Source of the DNA: Desulfonema limicola
GTDB lineage: Bacteria; Desulfobacterota; Desulfobacteria; Desulfobacterales; Desulfosalsimonadaceae
NCBI GenBank assembly: GCA_020722245.1
Contig: DYLE01000146.1
Span: forward strand, 1 to 6,168
Length of the DNA: 6,168 nt
Direction: 5' to 3'
This document shows positions 5,551 to 6,168 of this stretch, piece after piece (positions within the stretch are counted from its first letter, which is position 1; every line of letters starts with the position of its first letter). Under the pieces are notes generated by a model. The model was not told the DNA's origin. It ran no database searches and saw only the letters and a program-made list of their open reading frames with translations. Made by a program: the position numbers and the translations under genes.

Positions 5551-6168
5551 TTTTTTCAGCGGCCAGCCAGCGGAGCACGGAGAATATCAAAAGGCAGATC
5601 AGGATCAGAACCACGGCCACAGGCCGGGCGTATTTGAGCCCGTAGGCCTCAAACCTTTCCCAGATCAGGACCGGAGCGGTCATCGGATGGTAGGCCAGAA
5701 CGATCACCGCGCCGAATTCGGAAATCCCCCGGGCCCACATCATGATGGCTCCGGAAAGGATCGGCCGCCAGGCCAGGGGAATGCTCAGCCCGAAAAACAC
5801 CCTCCAGGGGGATGCCCCAAGGGTCCTGGCCACCCGCTCCAGCCGGGGGTCAATGGACAGGAACCCGTCTCTCGCGGCGTTCACCAGAAACGGCAGGGAC
5901 ACAAAAGCCATGGCCAGGCTGATCCCCGCCTCGGTTCCCATGAAACTGACGTTGATGGAAGCAAAACATTTTCCTAAAAAAAAATTCCGGCCGTAGACCA
6001 TCAGAAGGGCGATGCCCGCTGCGGTGTGGGGAATCATCACCGGAAGATCAATGATGCCGGAGACGATGCTTTTGCCGGGAAACCGCCAGCGGGCCAGGGT
6101 GTAGGCCAGGGGCACACCGAAAACCGCGCAGACCAGGGTGGCCCAGAAGGCCGCGCGCAGGGTGAGTA
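5540..6168 (-). CDS. ABC importer permease, tungstate/molybdate type (WtpB/ModB-like), C-terminal 208 residues
   Basis: This is the membrane channel subunit that works with the ATPase encoded next to it. The frame is open to the right edge, and residues before the GTG at 6115 (LTLRAAFWATLVCAVFG) continue the family pattern. That GTG is therefore not the real start, and perhaps 40-70 N-terminal residues lie outside the window. Hydrophobic segments include the first visible helix leading into GVPLAYTLARWRFPGKS, then DLPVMIPHTAAGIALLMVYG, then a long helix around SLAMAFVSLPFLVNAA. The cytoplasmic coupling loop that contacts the ATPase follows: ERVARTLGASPWRVFFGLSIPLA, an EAA-type motif with the invariant Gly. 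MWARGISEFGAVIVLAYHPMTA and the last helix (PVAVVLILICLLIFSVLRWL) end the protein. The ISEFGA and WERFEAYGLKYARPVAV stretches favour the WtpB/ModB group, although CysT/CysW-type sulfate permeases are relatives. The binding protein gene is expected beyond the edge. Nine T in a row lie inside the coding strand at 5984-5976. Confidence 0.9.
   Translation of the reverse strand, partial: LTLRAAFWATLVCAVFGVPLAYTLARWRFPGKSIVSGIIDLPVMIPHTAAGIALLMVYGRNFFLGKCFASINVSFMGTEAGISLAMAFVSLPFLVNAARDGFLSIDPRLERVARTLGASPWRVFFGLSIPLAWRPILSGAIMMWARGISEFGAVIVLAYHPMTAPVLIWERFEAYGLKYARPVAVVLILICLLIFSVLRWLAAEKKEK

Noticed and set aside
5540..6115. Permease starting at GTG 6115
   Set aside because: The same frame continues to the window edge with family-typical permease residues, so 6115 is an internal Val and the gene is partial.
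1..6168. Mobile element, CRISPR array, RNA gene or defence system
   Set aside because: I saw no regularly spaced repeats, long terminal inverted repeats, transposase or nuclease motifs, or tRNA-like sequences. The window is filled with transport and envelope genes.

Overview
The window most resembles a Gram-negative anaerobic bacterium of the Desulfobacterota (former Deltaproteobacteria). This is an inference from four things: an outer-membrane β-barrel gene and a lipoprotein gene (so a Gram-negative envelope), moderately GC-rich coding sequence, a secreted subtilase ending in a poly-Gly + CFI tail of a kind common in that phylum, and a molybdate/tungstate-type ABC importer. Nothing in the window fixes genus or species. 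It reads as an ordinary chromosomal stretch: no tRNA, rRNA, CRISPR array, transposase, integrase or attachment site was seen.

Layout, left to right. (1) Positions 1-961, minus strand: N-terminal 320 residues of a major facilitator transporter, cut by the left edge. (2) 962-1176: a 215-base divergent intergenic region. (3) 1177-1518, plus: a 113-residue PEGA-domain lipoprotein. (4) 1691-3601, plus: a 636-residue secreted S8 (subtilisin-like) protease with a complete catalytic triad, a roughly 155-residue β-rich domain inserted just before the catalytic serine, and a short Gly7-CFI tail. (5) 3624-4397, minus: a DUF481-type outer-membrane β-barrel, converging on the protease gene with only 22 bases between stop codons. 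(6) 4477-5538, minus: the ATPase of a molybdate/tungstate/sulfate-class ABC importer. (7) 5540-6168, minus: its membrane permease, cut by the right edge.

How the genes fit together. Permease and ATPase are one tightly coupled unit (stop and start separated by one base), read leftward; the periplasmic binding protein is expected beyond the right edge. The β-barrel gene follows the ATPase on the same strand after 79 bases and may be the last gene of that transcript, which would place an outer-membrane protein with an inner-membrane oxyanion importer. The lipoprotein and protease are both exported and lie in the same direction, but a 172-base gap argues against tight coupling. The MFS gene diverges from the lipoprotein gene and shows no functional link to the rest.

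No stretch over 300 bases lacks a gene. I found no convincing new multi-gene system. The most unusual items are the architecture of the protease (the inserted domain next to the active site and the abbreviated C-terminal tail) and the β-barrel gene behind the ABC operon.
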